A stretch of DNA of 64,000 nucleotides from Georgenia faecalis (GTDB lineage: Bacteria > Actinomycetota > Actinomycetes > Actinomycetales > Actinomycetaceae): NCBI RefSeq assembly GCF_003710105.1, contig NZ_CP033325.1, forward strand, positions 992,001 to 1,056,000. Direction: 5' to 3'. This document shows positions 44,267 to 53,387 of the stretch, one piece after another. The notes under the pieces are model-generated. The model saw only the letters and a list, made by a program, of their open reading frames with translations, did no database searches and had not been told where the DNA came from. Positions within the stretch are counted from its first letter, which is position 1, and each line of letters opens with the position of its first letter. The translations under genes were made by a program, and so were the position numbers.

Positions 44267-45973
44267 CTAGGTGAGCGGCACCTGCCAGGAGAGCAGCGTG
44301 CCGCGGCCGCTCTCCGTCGTGCCCAGCGAGAAGGTGCCGCCGTGCCGCCGGGCGCGCACGGCGAGGTTGTCCAGCCCGGAGCGGCGGGTGGAGGCCGGGT
44401 TGACGCCCGCGCCGTCGTCCTCCACCTCGACGGCGACGTGGCCCGTCGGACCGGAGCCGTGGACCGTGACCCGGACCTGGACCGAGGACGCGCGCGCGTG
44501 CCGGGCGGCGTTGGCCAGGCCCTCCCGCACGACGGCGACGACGTCGTCGGAGATGTCCGGGTCCACCCGGTCGGCGATGGTGCCGACGAGGCGGGCCTCG
44601 CGCTCGTCGTCGCTCACCACCTCGCCGTCGACGTCGATGACGAGCGACGGCGCGAAGCTCAGGCCCGTGCGCGCGAGGGAGGCCTCCCGGCGCAGCCGCT
44701 CGACGAGGACGACGGCGGTGTCCGGCTCGCGCAGGGAGTGCACGATGCTCCGGATCTGCCGGACGCTGTCGTCGACGCTGGTGAGGGAGTCCTCGAGCGT
44801 GGTGGCCACCCAGGCGAGCTCGGGGCCGCTCTTGGCGACCGCGGCGCGCGCCGCCTCGAGCTGCATCCCGGTGGCGAAGAGCTGCTGGATGGCGAGGTCG
44901 TGGAGGTCCCGCGAGATGCGCTGGCGCTCGTCGAGCAGGGCCGCGACGTCCTGGGCGTGCCGGGCGCCGGCGAGCTCGAGGGCGAGCGCGGCCTGCGAGG
45001 CGACCGACTCCGCCATGGCCAGCTCGGAGCCGGTGAACTCGGGCTCGCCCTGGAGGCGCAGGAGGATGAGGACGCCGATGCCGGTGCCCTGGGCGAGCAT
45101 CGGGGCGTAGAGGGCGGGCCCGTACCGGCCGAGCTGCGGCACCCGCATGGAGCGGGCGCGCGAGAGGGAGTCGACGATCATCCCCGTGCCGTTGGCGAGG
45201 ACCGTCATCGCCCGGCCCTCCGGCGGGAAGACTGCGCCGACGACGTCCGACGCCCCGACGCCGTCGGCGATCTCGCACGCCCACGTGTCCCCGACCGAGG
45301 GCAGGATGATGAGCGCCGCGTCCGCGCGGGCCACCTCGCGGATCTTGGCGGCGATCATCGCCAGCGCCTCCTCCTCCTCGGTGCCCTCGAGGAGGGTGGT
45401 GGTGATGTCCTGGCTCACGGCCACCCAGCGCTCGCGGTCGCGCGCGGCGGTGTAGAGCCGCGCGTTCTCCACCGCGACCGCCGCCGCGGCGGCGAGCTGG
45501 ATCATCGCGGCGGCGTCCGCCTCGGTGAACCCGGTCGGCTTGTCCGCGAGGTAGAGCCGGCCGTACACCTGCTCGCGGATGCGGACCGGGACGCCGAGGA
45601 ACGTCTGCATGCGGGGGTGGTGCTCCGGCCAGCCGCCGAAGTGCGGGCTGGCGGCGATGTCGTCGATGAGGAGGTAGCCGTCCGCGGGGATCGCCCCGAG
45701 CACGCCCCGGCCGCGGGGCGTGTGCCCGAGCAGCCGCGCGGTCTCGGCGTCGACGCCGTGGTGGACGAAGGTCGCGGTCTCGCCGCGGTTGTCGAGGACG
45801 CCCAGGGCGGCGTAGCGGGCCCCGGTGAGCTGGGCCGCGCTCTCGACGAAGCCCTCGAGCACGCCTTCGAGGTCGAGCCGGGCGGTGAGGTCGAGCGCCG
45901 CTCCGAAGAGCGGGGCGGCGCGGTCGACCGCCTCCGCGACGGTGACCCCGTCAGACGTGCCGTGCGTCCCCAT
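44267..45973 (-). CDS. GAF-domain sensor histidine kinase, DevS/DosT-like
   Basis: A 568-residue soluble kinase. Two GAF domains (about 32-175 and 190-335) precede a HisKA_3 dimerisation helix with phosphoacceptor H358 in RISRDLHDLAIQQLFATGM, and an ATPase domain (EGLANAARHARAS, VEDDGAGVN). GAF-1 contains WPEHHPRMQTFLGVPVR; mycobacterial DevS has YHPPMRTFLGVPVR there with its heme-ligand histidine, so H119 may bind heme. AAGGAGG precedes ATG 45973; a GTG at 45979 is unlikely because it sits on the ribosome site. It is convergent with the response-regulator gene. Heme binding is inferred. Confidence 0.87.
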   Translation of the reverse strand: MGTHGTSDGVTVAEAVDRAAPLFGAALDLTARLDLEGVLEGFVESAAQLTGARYAALGVLDNRGETATFVHHGVDAETARLLGHTPRGRGVLGAIPADGYLLIDDIAASPHFGGWPEHHPRMQTFLGVPVRIREQVYGRLYLADKPTGFTEADAAAMIQLAAAAAVAVENARLYTAARDRERWVAVSQDITTTLLEGTEEEEALAMIAAKIREVARADAALIILPSVGDTWACEIADGVGASDVVGAVFPPEGRAMTVLANGTGMIVDSLSRARSMRVPQLGRYGPALYAPMLAQGTGIGVLILLRLQGEPEFTGSELAMAESVASQAALALELAGARHAQDVAALLDERQRISRDLHDLAIQQLFATGMQLEAARAAVAKSGPELAWVATTLEDSLTSVDDSVRQIRSIVHSLREPDTAVVLVERLRREASLARTGLSFAPSLVIDVDGEVVSDDEREARLVGTIADRVDPDISDDVVAVVREGLANAARHARASSVQVRVTVHGSGPTGHVAVEVEDDGAGVNPASTRRSGLDNLAVRARRHGGTFSLGTTESGRGTLLSWQVPLT

Positions 45974-46428
45974 CGCCACCCTCCTTCATGAGCCGGTGGC
46001 CCTTCGCGGCCACGGCTCGTGTGGTGCCAGCACGGTAGCCGGTGGGCCCGCGGGGCACCCGTCCGAAGGCTGCCGCACCGGTGCCCCGACCGGCGGGTCG
46101 CGGGGCAGGTGGGGTGTGCTGTGCGATACTGGCCGGGATCGGCGGGCAGGTCCACACCCCGTCCTCCGGTCCGACGACGTACAGGTCGCGCTGGTCCGCC
46201 CCGCTCCCTCGCGCCGCCTCACCATCCGGGTGAGTGCGCTGCAGCAGAAGCGGGCGCCGCGCTCGCACGGCCGGCTGCTTGCCGGTGCACGAGGACCGAT
46301 ACGGCGTCGCCGCCAGTCCCCGCGGCCTGGCGAGACCCATGACTTCCGTCGCCGGCCACGGCCGACGACGACCAACCGCCCACGGGCGCCGGTGGTGTGG
46401 ACGGTGCCGGTGGGGCAGGGATGTACCC
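45974..46428. other. Gene-free region: upstream of the kinase and 5' leader of rne
   Basis: About 455 bp with no gene I accept. It contains a possible extended -10, TGC-GATACT, at 46122-46130, which would give the rne message a leader of about 290 nt; a long rne leader used for autoregulation is known in E. coli. Arg/Pro-rich open frames here look spurious. Confidence 0.5.
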
Positions 46429-49400
46429 ATGAGCGAGAACGACAGCACCACCACCCCCGCGGCCGAGGCGGCACCGCCGCGTCGGGCCCCCCGGCGCCGG
46501 GCGACGAGCCCGACGGCGGCGCCCACCACGACGAGCCCGACGGCGGCGCCCGCCACGACGAGCCCCGCCGCGGCCGACGCCGCCGCCAGCACCACTGACG
46601 CACCGGCGACGGCGGCACCCGCCAGGGCGCGCCGCCCGCGCGCCACCGCCGCCGCGTCCGCGCCTGCCGTCACCCCGGAGGGCGAGGCGCCCGAGGCCGC
46701 GCCCAAGGCGCGCCGCCGCAGCACCAAGGCCGCTGCCGCTCCCGCGAGCACTTCGGACCAGCCGGCCCCCGAGGCGGCCGCCCCCGAGGCTGCTGCGCCC
46801 GAGGCTGTTGCCGAGGCCGCGCCCAAGGCGCGTCGCCGCAGCACCAAGGCCGCCGCCGCTCCCGTGACCACCTCCGACGCGCCGGCCCCCGAGGCCGCTG
46901 CGCCCGAGGCTGCTGCCGAGGCTGCACCCAAGGCGCGTCGCCGCAGCACCAAGGCCGCTGCCGCGCCCGCGACCACCTCCGCCGACGCGGCGCCGGAGGC
47001 CGCTGCGGCCGAGACCGCTGCGCCCGAGGCTGCTGCCGAGGCGGCCCCCAAGGCGCGTCGCCGGAGCACCAAGGCCGCTGCCGCGCCCGCGACCACCTCC
47101 GACGCGCCGGCCCCCGAGTCCGCTGCGCCCGAGGCGGCTGCCGAGGCGGCCCCCGCCAAGCGCCCGGCCCGGACGCGCAAGCCCCGCACGACGGCGGACA
47201 CCGCCGCCCCCGCTGCCACGACGGAGGCCGTGCCCGCCGAGGCTGCGCTCGGCGAAGCCGTGCCCGCCGACGCCACCCCGGCCGAGTCGGCCGCGCGGAC
47301 CGAGCCCGCCGCGCCGACCCGCCGCCGTCGGTCCAAGGCCGCGGCCACCACCGAGCGGTCCGCCACGCAGGACGCCCCCGCGCGCTCGCCGGAGCAGACC
47401 CTCGACGTGCTCAAGGAGCTCGGGCTCCCGGCCGCTCAGGCTCCGGCCGCGCAGGCGCCGGCTGCCCCGGCCGAGCAGGAGAAGCCCGCACGGTCCCGCC
47501 GCGGCCGCGGCAGGGCGACCACGCCTGCCGCCGCGGAGCAGAACGCCCCCCAGGCCGCCCCCGCGGCCGAGACGCCCGAGCCCAGCGGGGACGATGGCCC
47601 CCGCCTCGCCGCCACCGCCCTGCTCTTCCAGGCCCCCGACCTCACCAAGGCCCGTGGCCGCCGTCGACCCGCACGCGCGGAGGTCCCCGCCGAGGTCCCC
47701 GCCGAGGAGGAGACGGTCGAGGAGCTGGCCGAGGACGAGGCGCTCACCGAGGCGACGGCCGAGGAGGAGACCACCGAGGTCGCCGCCGAGCCCGAGACCG
47801 ACACCGAGGACGCCGACGAGGACTCCGACGAGGAGGCGACCGGCCAGCGCCGTCGCCGCCGTCGGGGTGGACGTGGGCGCCGCAACCGCACGGGCCAGCG
47901 CGAGGGCGGGACCGACGAGGGGTCCGACGACGCCGAGGACTCCGCCGAGGCCGAGACCCCCGCCGTGGATGAGACCTCTCGCGAGGAGCCCCGTGCCGAC
48001 CAGACGGACGAGGGGGACGACGAGTCCGAGGGTGGCACCCGTCGCCGTCGGCGTCGTCGCAGCGGCGGCCGTGGGGGCGAGGGCGAGAGCTCACCCGCCC
48101 GCGAGGGCCGCACCGCCCGCGACGAGGTCACCGCACTCAAGGGCTCGACGCGCCTCGAGGCCAAGCGCCAGCGCCGCCGCGACGGCCGCGACGCCGGTCG
48201 CCGCCGCACGACGATCACCGAGTCCGAGTTCCTCGCCCGCCGTGAGGCGGTCGACCGCTCGATGGTCGTCCGCGAGAAGTCCGGGCGCACCCAGATCGCC
48301 GTCCTCGAGGACGGCGTGCTCGTCGAGCACTACGTCGCCCAGAAGACGCAGAGCTCGATGGTCGGGAACGTCTACCTCGGCCGCGTCCAGAACGTCCTGC
48401 CGAGCATGGAGGCCGCGTTCGTCGACATCGGCAAGGGCCGCAACGCGGTCCTCTACGCCGGTGAGGTCAACTGGGACGCCGCCGGCATGGAGGGTCAGCC
48501 GCGCCGCATCGAGCACGTGCTGTCCTCCGGCGACGCCGTCCTCGTCCAGGTGACGAAGGACCCCATCGGTCACAAGGGGGCGCGCCTCACCGCGCAGATC
48601 ACCCTGGCCGGGCGCTACCTCGTGCTCGTGCCGAGCGGCGCCATGACCGGCATCTCGCGCAAGCTCCCCGAGAACGAGCGGGCGCGCCTCAAGAAGCTCC
48701 TCAAGGAGATCGTCCCGGCCGGCTCCGGCGTCATCGTCCGGACCGCGGCCGAGGGGGCCACCGAGGAGCAGCTGCGCGCCGACGTCGAGCGCCTCACCGC
48801 CCAGTGGGCGGACATCGAGGCCAAGCAGAAGACCGCCAAGACCGCCCCCGTCCTGCTCCGCGGCGAGCCCGAGCTGGCCGTGCGCGTCGTGCGCGACGTC
48901 TTCAACGAGGACTTCACCTCGCTCACCGTCTCCGGTGACGAGGCATGGGAGACCATCTCCACGTACGTGCGTTCGCTCGCGCCGGACCTCGCGGAGCGGA
49001 TGCACCACTGGACCTCGAGCAAGGACGTCTTCGCCGCGCACCGGGTCGACGAGCAGCTCGCCAAGGGGATGGACCGCAAGGTCTGGCTGCCCTCCGGCGG
49101 CTCGCTCGTCATCGACCGCACCGAGGCGATGACCGTCGTCGACGTCAACACGGGCAAGTTCACCGGTACCGGTGGCACGCTCGAGGAGACGGTGACGCGG
49201 AACAACCTCGAGGCCGCCGAGGAGATCGTCCGTCAGCTCCGGCTGCGCGACATCGGCGGCATCATCGTCATCGACTTCATCGACATGGTCCTCGAGTCCA
49301 ACCGTGAGCTCGTCCTGCGCCGCCTCATCGAGTGCCTGGGACGGGATCGCACCCGCCACCAGGTGGCCGAGGTGACGTCGCTGGGCCTGGTCCAGATGAC

Positions 49401-50298
49401 CCGCAAGCGCGTCGGCCAGGGTCTCGTCGAGGCCTTCAGCGAGACGTGCGAGCACTGCAACGGTCGGGGCTTCATCGTCCACGCCGACCCGGTGGAGCGG
49501 GCCCCCGAGGAGGACAACGGCGGTGGCCGTCGTCGTGGCGGCAAGCGCGACGAGGAGGCCGCGGTGGTCGTGCCGGCCGCCGTCGCTGCTCCCGCCGAGC
49601 CGGCCCTGAGCCAGGACCCCGCTGCCGTCGCCGCGCGCGAGGCCGTCCGGGCGACCCTTGCGACGATTGCCGCCGCAGCCGCCCAGGCCCACGGGGAGCG
49701 CGAGGACGAGGGTGCGACGGCGGACACCGGCGACGCTACGGCGCCCGCCCAGGAGCCGACGGCGACCGCCCCGGCAGACCCGAGCGAGCCCGCCGCGACT
49801 GAGCCGGTCGCGGCCGCGACGACCGAGGCCGCGACCACCGAGGCCGACGTGGCCCCGGTCGAGACCGGCTCGGCCGAGACCGCCCCGGTCGCGGCCCCGG
49901 TCGAGGCGATCGCCGAGGTGCCCGCCACCGGTGGGCGCAAGCGCCGTCCTCGCCGGGCCTCCTCCTCCGGGAGGGCGCCGGCCACGGAGGCCTCCGGCGG
50001 CATGATCACGGCGCCGGCTGAGGCACCCGTAGTCGCACCCGCCGCGTCCGCGTCCACGTCTGCTCCGGCTCCGGTGGCGTCCACGGATGCTCCGGCTCCG
50101 CTGGCGTCCGCCCCGGCGGCTGCTCCGGTCGTTGCGGTGGACGTCGCGCGCGCCGACGTCAGCCCGGTCGAGCCCCGCACGTCGGTGTCCGGCGACGGCG
50201 AGGCCGCCCAGGCACCGGCGGCTCCCGCCGAGGAGCCGCGCCGTCGTGGCGGTCGCCGTCCGCGTCGGGCGACGTCGGGCGGGCCCGTCACGGCCTGA
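46429..50298 (+). CDS. rne: Ribonuclease E/G with long disordered arms
   Basis: A 1289-residue endoribonuclease initiating mRNA decay and rRNA processing. The first ~600 residues are Ala/Pro/Thr/Arg-rich and carry four copies of a PKARRRSTKAAAAP-containing module. The catalytic core has an S1 domain from about residue 615 (RTQIAVLEDGVLVEHYV), the metal-binding Asp of VVDVNTGKFTG (about 902) and of IVIDFIDM (about 947), and the zinc-link CEHCNGRG (about 1006). A second low-complexity arm of about 280 residues ends the protein. ATG 46429 has GGCAGGGA upstream. Disordered arms are typical of actinobacterial RNase E and recruit partners. Confidence 0.93.
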   Translation: MSENDSTTTPAAEAAPPRRAPRRRATSPTAAPTTTSPTAAPATTSPAAADAAASTTDAPATAAPARARRPRATAAASAPAVTPEGEAPEAAPKARRRSTKAAAAPASTSDQPAPEAAAPEAAAPEAVAEAAPKARRRSTKAAAAPVTTSDAPAPEAAAPEAAAEAAPKARRRSTKAAAAPATTSADAAPEAAAAETAAPEAAAEAAPKARRRSTKAAAAPATTSDAPAPESAAPEAAAEAAPAKRPARTRKPRTTADTAAPAATTEAVPAEAALGEAVPADATPAESAARTEPAAPTRRRRSKAAATTERSATQDAPARSPEQTLDVLKELGLPAAQAPAAQAPAAPAEQEKPARSRRGRGRATTPAAAEQNAPQAAPAAETPEPSGDDGPRLAATALLFQAPDLTKARGRRRPARAEVPAEVPAEEETVEELAEDEALTEATAEEETTEVAAEPETDTEDADEDSDEEATGQRRRRRRGGRGRRNRTGQREGGTDEGSDDAEDSAEAETPAVDETSREEPRADQTDEGDDESEGGTRRRRRRRSGGRGGEGESSPAREGRTARDEVTALKGSTRLEAKRQRRRDGRDAGRRRTTITESEFLARREAVDRSMVVREKSGRTQIAVLEDGVLVEHYVAQKTQSSMVGNVYLGRVQNVLPSMEAAFVDIGKGRNAVLYAGEVNWDAAGMEGQPRRIEHVLSSGDAVLVQVTKDPIGHKGARLTAQITLAGRYLVLVPSGAMTGISRKLPENERARLKKLLKEIVPAGSGVIVRTAAEGATEEQLRADVERLTAQWADIEAKQKTAKTAPVLLRGEPELAVRVVRDVFNEDFTSLTVSGDEAWETISTYVRSLAPDLAERMHHWTSSKDVFAAHRVDEQLAKGMDRKVWLPSGGSLVIDRTEAMTVVDVNTGKFTGTGGTLEETVTRNNLEAAEEIVRQLRLRDIGGIIVIDFIDMVLESNRELVLRRLIECLGRDRTRHQVAEVTSLGLVQMTRKRVGQGLVEAFSETCEHCNGRGFIVHADPVERAPEEDNGGGRRRGGKRDEEAAVVVPAAVAAPAEPALSQDPAAVAAREAVRATLATIAAAAAQAHGEREDEGATADTGDATAPAQEPTATAPADPSEPAATEPVAAATTEAATTEADVAPVETGSAETAPVAAPVEAIAEVPATGGRKRRPRRASSSGRAPATEASGGMITAPAEAPVVAPAASASTSAPAPVASTDAPAPLASAPAAAPVVAVDVARADVSPVEPRTSVSGDGEAAQAPAAPAEEPRRRGGRRPRRATSGGPVTA
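46702..47150 (+). repeat. Coding tandem repeats in the rne N-terminal arm
   Basis: Four copies of a 105-120 bp unit; the CCCAAGGCG start of each is at 46702, 46822, 46927 and 47047. The protein module is PKARRRSTKAAAAP followed by Thr/Ser/Pro/Ala/Glu spacers. Confidence 0.8.
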
Positions 50299-50478
50299 CG
50301 GTCCCGCAGCTCGTCCTGCGCCGTGCGGGTGGCTCGCCACCCGCACGGCGCAGCCGTGTCTCCTGACACCGGCGCGTCGATCATTAGACGAAAGGCGCTT
50401 CCACCGGCGGTGTGAGCGCCGTTACGTTCTTACCTGCGCCGTCGTACCCCGCGACGCCCCGTACGGACGGAGATCGTC

Positions 50479-51375
50479 ATGGCAGGTCCCGCACGCCTGG
50501 TCCAGGGCGCGGTCGCGTTGGTCGCCGCCGGCGCCCTCGCGCTCGCCGCCGTTCCCGCCGTCGCGGCGCCGAGCCGGCCCGGGCCGCCGCCCGTGGAGGT
50601 GCGCGTCGCCTCGTACAACATCGCGGCCGGCCGTGGGGCCGACGGGACCTTCGACATCGAGCGGACCGCCCGCGCCATCGCCGAGCTCGACGCGGACGTC
50701 ATCGCGCTCCAGGAGGTCGACCGGCACTGGGGAGAGCGGAGCCTCAACCTCGACCTTGCCACCGAGCTCGCCGACGCCCTCGGCATGCGCGTCGGCTTCG
50801 CGCCGATCTACTCCAACGACCCGCCCGTCGCCGGGGCGCCACGGGCGGAGTACGGCGTCGCGGTCCTGTCCGAGTACCCCATCGTCGACTTCACCAACCA
50901 CGAGATCACCCGGCTGTCGACGCAGTCGGCGGAGCCCGTCCCGGCGCCCATGCCGGGGTTCGCCGAGGCGGTGATCCAGGCCAAGGGCGCCCGCGTCCAC
51001 GTCTACTCGACGCACCTCGACTACCGGGCCGACCCCACGGTGCGCGAGCTCCAGGTGGCCGACACCCTGGAGATCCTCGCCGACGACGGGCCGGGTGCCT
51101 CCCAGATCCTCCTCGGCGACTTCAACGCGCTGCCCGAGGCGCCGGAGCTCGCCCCGCTGTGGGAGCACCTCACCGACGCGTGGGACGTGGCGGGGGAGGG
51201 CGACGGGTACACCTTCCCGGCCGTGGCGCCGGACCGGCGCATCGACTACGTCACGGTCTCGGAGCGCATCCGCGTCGTCGACGCGTTCGTCCCGGCCGCG
51301 GGCCTGCCGGCGACCGGGTCCGACCACCGGCCCGTCGTCGCCGACCTCGAGGTGCCCCGGGGCGCCCAGAAGTAG
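50479..51375 (+). CDS. Secreted endonuclease/exonuclease/phosphatase-fold hydrolase
   Basis: A 298-residue protein with a signal peptide (VQGAVALVAAGALALAAVPA, cleavage near AVAAPS). The EEP-fold catalytic motifs are VASYNIAAGRG, ALQEVDRHWG, THLDYR, LGDFNALP and the terminal GSDHRPVVADL. This family covers nucleases, sphingomyelinases and phosphoinositide phosphatases; substrate unknown. A stem GGCGCT/AGCGCC lies just upstream around 50394-50420. Confidence 0.88.
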   Translation: MAGPARLVQGAVALVAAGALALAAVPAVAAPSRPGPPPVEVRVASYNIAAGRGADGTFDIERTARAIAELDADVIALQEVDRHWGERSLNLDLATELADALGMRVGFAPIYSNDPPVAGAPRAEYGVAVLSEYPIVDFTNHEITRLSTQSAEPVPAPMPGFAEAVIQAKGARVHVYSTHLDYRADPTVRELQVADTLEILADDGPGASQILLGDFNALPEAPELAPLWEHLTDAWDVAGEGDGYTFPAVAPDRRIDYVTVSERIRVVDAFVPAAGLPATGSDHRPVVADLEVPRGAQK

Positions 51376-51390
51376 TCGGCTCGGGACGGC

Positions 51391-51852
51391 TCACCCGGGG
51401 GGCGCACCCGGGAGGGCGCGGTCCGCGATCGAGCGCCGCGCGTCGCGGACGGCCGTGTGGATCTGGTGGACGAAGCACTCCATGCCCGGAGCCAAGCCGT
51501 GGTGGGTCACCCACTCGGCGAGCTGGGCGACGACACGGACCTGCACCCGGGCATCCGCCTGCGCCGGCAGCAGCCACGCGTCCTCGAGGAACCCCGGCAG
51601 CGCCGCGATGAGCGCCTCCGGCGGGGCAACCCGGGCGACGGCGGCCACGGGGTCGATCTCCCGCTCCGCCTCGACGAGGATCCGCTCGTCGGGGACGAGG
51701 GCGCGCTCGGCCTCGGTGTCGAGGAAGACGTCGAGGTGGCGTCGCACGGCGATGATCCGGGCGCGCGTGGCGGGGTGGTCGCTCATTGCCGCGTCGGCGA
51801 AGAACGCCTCCAGGGCCTGCGCCATCGACACCGGCACGGTCGTGTCGTCCAT
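51391..51852 (-). CDS. Uncharacterised small protein
   Basis: A 153-residue predicted soluble protein. It is mostly helical (MAQALEAFFADAAMSDHP, RARIIAVRRHLDVFLD) with no motif or signal peptide that I recognise. Start ATG 51852 is the only good methionine start and gives plain protein-like composition, whereas the upstream extension in the same frame is antisense to the neighbouring pterin-VOC gene. The 100-bp spacer to that divergent gene holds a shared promoter region. Confidence 0.7.
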   Translation of the reverse strand: MDDTTVPVSMAQALEAFFADAAMSDHPATRARIIAVRRHLDVFLDTEAERALVPDERILVEAEREIDPVAAVARVAPPEALIAALPGFLEDAWLLPAQADARVQVRVVAQLAEWVTHHGLAPGMECFVHQIHTAVRDARRSIADRALPGAPPG

Positions 51853-51951
51853 GAGCCGATGCTGGCACCGACCACTGACATCGGTCCGTCCGCCGCGCGC
51901 CGTACCGGCGCCGTCGTGGACCCGCGCCGCGTCTCGTGCCACGGTGTCCCC

Positions 51952-52659
51952 ATGAGCAATGAGCTGGAGCTGCAGGAGCTGACGGCAGGGGAGGCCCAGG
52001 AGCGCGAGGGGCTGGCCGACTGGCGCGTCCTTCGCGGGCGGCTGCACGCGACGTTCCGCACGGGCTCGATGGTGCGCGGCGCGGAGCTGGTCGAGCGGGT
52101 GGTCGCCGCGGCCGAGGCCCTCGACCACCACCCCGACATCGACCTGCGCTACTTCCGGGTCCACCTGGTCCTCGTCACGCACCGCAACGGCTCGCTCACC
52201 GAGGCCGATGTGGCGCTGGCCCGGCACATCTCCGCGATCGCGGCCGAGCTCGGCATCCCCGCCGCCCCCGCCGAGCCGCTCGAGGTCGACATTGCCATCG
52301 ACGCCCTCGACATCCCGGCGGTGCTGCCGTTCTGGCAGGCGGTGCTCGGGTACCGGCCGGTGAGTGAGGTCGGGCCCGGTGGCGAGCCCGACGCCCTCGA
52401 GCACCGTTCGGCGCTCGGGCCGTACGTGTGGTTCCAGCAGATGGACGCCCCTCGGCCGCAGCGGAACCGCATCCACCTCGACGTCGAGGTCCCGCACGAC
52501 CAGGCCGAGGCCCGCGTCGCCGCCGCCCTCGCCGCGGGAGGCCGCCTGCTCACCGATCGGTGGGCGCCGTCGTACTGGGTCCTCGCCGACCCCGAGGGCA
52601 ACGAGGCATGCATCTGCACGTGGCAGGGCCGTGACACGGCAGCTCAGTCCCCCGACTGA
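51952..52659 (+). CDS. Fusion of pterin-4a-carbinolamine dehydratase and VOC domain
   Basis: A 235-residue fusion protein. The first ~100 residues match 4a-hydroxytetrahydrobiopterin dehydratase/DCoH, with the active-site string ALDHHPDIDLRYFRVHLVLV and T..N..LTEADV. The second half is a glyoxalase/VOC domain (VDIAIDALDIPAVLPFWQAV, NRIHLDVEVPHDQAEARVAA, LADPEGNEACICT). Such fusions are known in actinobacteria but their reaction is not established. Start ATG 51952 has no strong ribosome site. Confidence 0.88.
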   Translation: MSNELELQELTAGEAQEREGLADWRVLRGRLHATFRTGSMVRGAELVERVVAAAEALDHHPDIDLRYFRVHLVLVTHRNGSLTEADVALARHISAIAAELGIPAAPAEPLEVDIAIDALDIPAVLPFWQAVLGYRPVSEVGPGGEPDALEHRSALGPYVWFQQMDAPRPQRNRIHLDVEVPHDQAEARVAAALAAGGRLLTDRWAPSYWVLADPEGNEACICTWQGRDTAAQSPD

Positions 52660-52703
52660 CGATCGCGCGCCCTGAGGAGGCGCCCTGTGGTGAGGAACCG
52701 GCC

Positions 52704-53387
52704 TCAGACCAGGACGGCGAGGAACCCCTGGTCGACGTACCAGCGGACCGGGCGGGCGAGCACGACCATCGCACCCCCGCCGGGCTGGCCGAACCACGGC
52801 GCCGCGACGCCCTCCCGGACGTCGGCGGGCAGTGGCACGCGGACCTCGTAGCGGGAGTACGGCGCCCCGATGTCGCTCGGCGGCTGGGACCGGGCGGGGA
52901 AGGGGGTGCCCAGCGCGTAGAGGTGGTGCCCGGTCTCGGGCCCCACGCAGTCGAGCACGTCGCCCACCACGAGGCCGTGCGGGCCCGGGCTCCCGTCGCG
53001 GCGCTCGGTCCGCTCCCGGATGGCGTCTGCCGTGGCACGACCGCGGTCGATGAGGGCGGCCGGGCTCGACGCCGTCGCCTCGGCCCCGTCACCGCGCTCC
53101 TCGACCGCACTCGGCCCGTCGCCGCCGTCGATCGGCTCGCCGACCGGTGTGGCGGCCAGCCGGACGGCAAGGGAGACGGCGTCGTCGAACGTCCACAGCG
53201 CCTCGTACGCGGCGAAGCGCCCCCGGCCCACGCCCCCCACGAGGAACTGGGCGCCGTGCGGGACGATCACCCACGGACCCTCCGGCGGTCGGGGCACGTC
53301 GGGCGTGGGCTCCGGCGCGAGCACCACGCTGCCCGGCGGGAGCCCGGCGGCCCGGAGAGCCGCCTCGAGGGTACGTGCGTGCGTCAT
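52704..53387 (-). CDS. IFT-like domain fused to a degenerate TNT domain
   Basis: A 227-residue protein, last gene of the toxin operon, overlapping the preceding gene by ATGA. Residues about 5-80 resemble the N-terminal part of the immunity-like protein encoded just upstream (LEAALRAAGLPPGSVVL; RGRF...DDAVSLAVRLAAT). Residues 142-227 align without gaps to the C-terminal 86 residues of the toxin, 40 identical by my count. Three of four positions I match to TNT NADase key residues are changed: R430 to C147, H461 to S178, Q490 to M207; R449 to R166 is kept. So it is probably catalytically dead and may act as a decoy, immunity or regulatory protein. Confidence 0.8.
   Translation of the reverse strand: MTHARTLEAALRAAGLPPGSVVLAPEPTPDVPRPPEGPWVIVPHGAQFLVGGVGRGRFAAYEALWTFDDAVSLAVRLAATPVGEPIDGGDGPSAVEERGDGAEATASSPAALIDRGRATADAIRERTERRDGSPGPHGLVVGDVLDCVGPETGHHLYALGTPFPARSQPPSDIGAPYSRYEVRVPLPADVREGVAAPWFGQPGGGAMVVLARPVRWYVDQGFLAVLV

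Noticed and set aside
46702..47150. Regular repeats considered as a CRISPR array
   Set aside because: The units are 105-120 bp, in frame and coding for a disordered arm; no unique spacers and no cas genes.
48091..50346. A 751-codon minus-strand frame opposite rne
   Set aside because: Codon-composition shadow; no motif, and rne has full catalytic residues.
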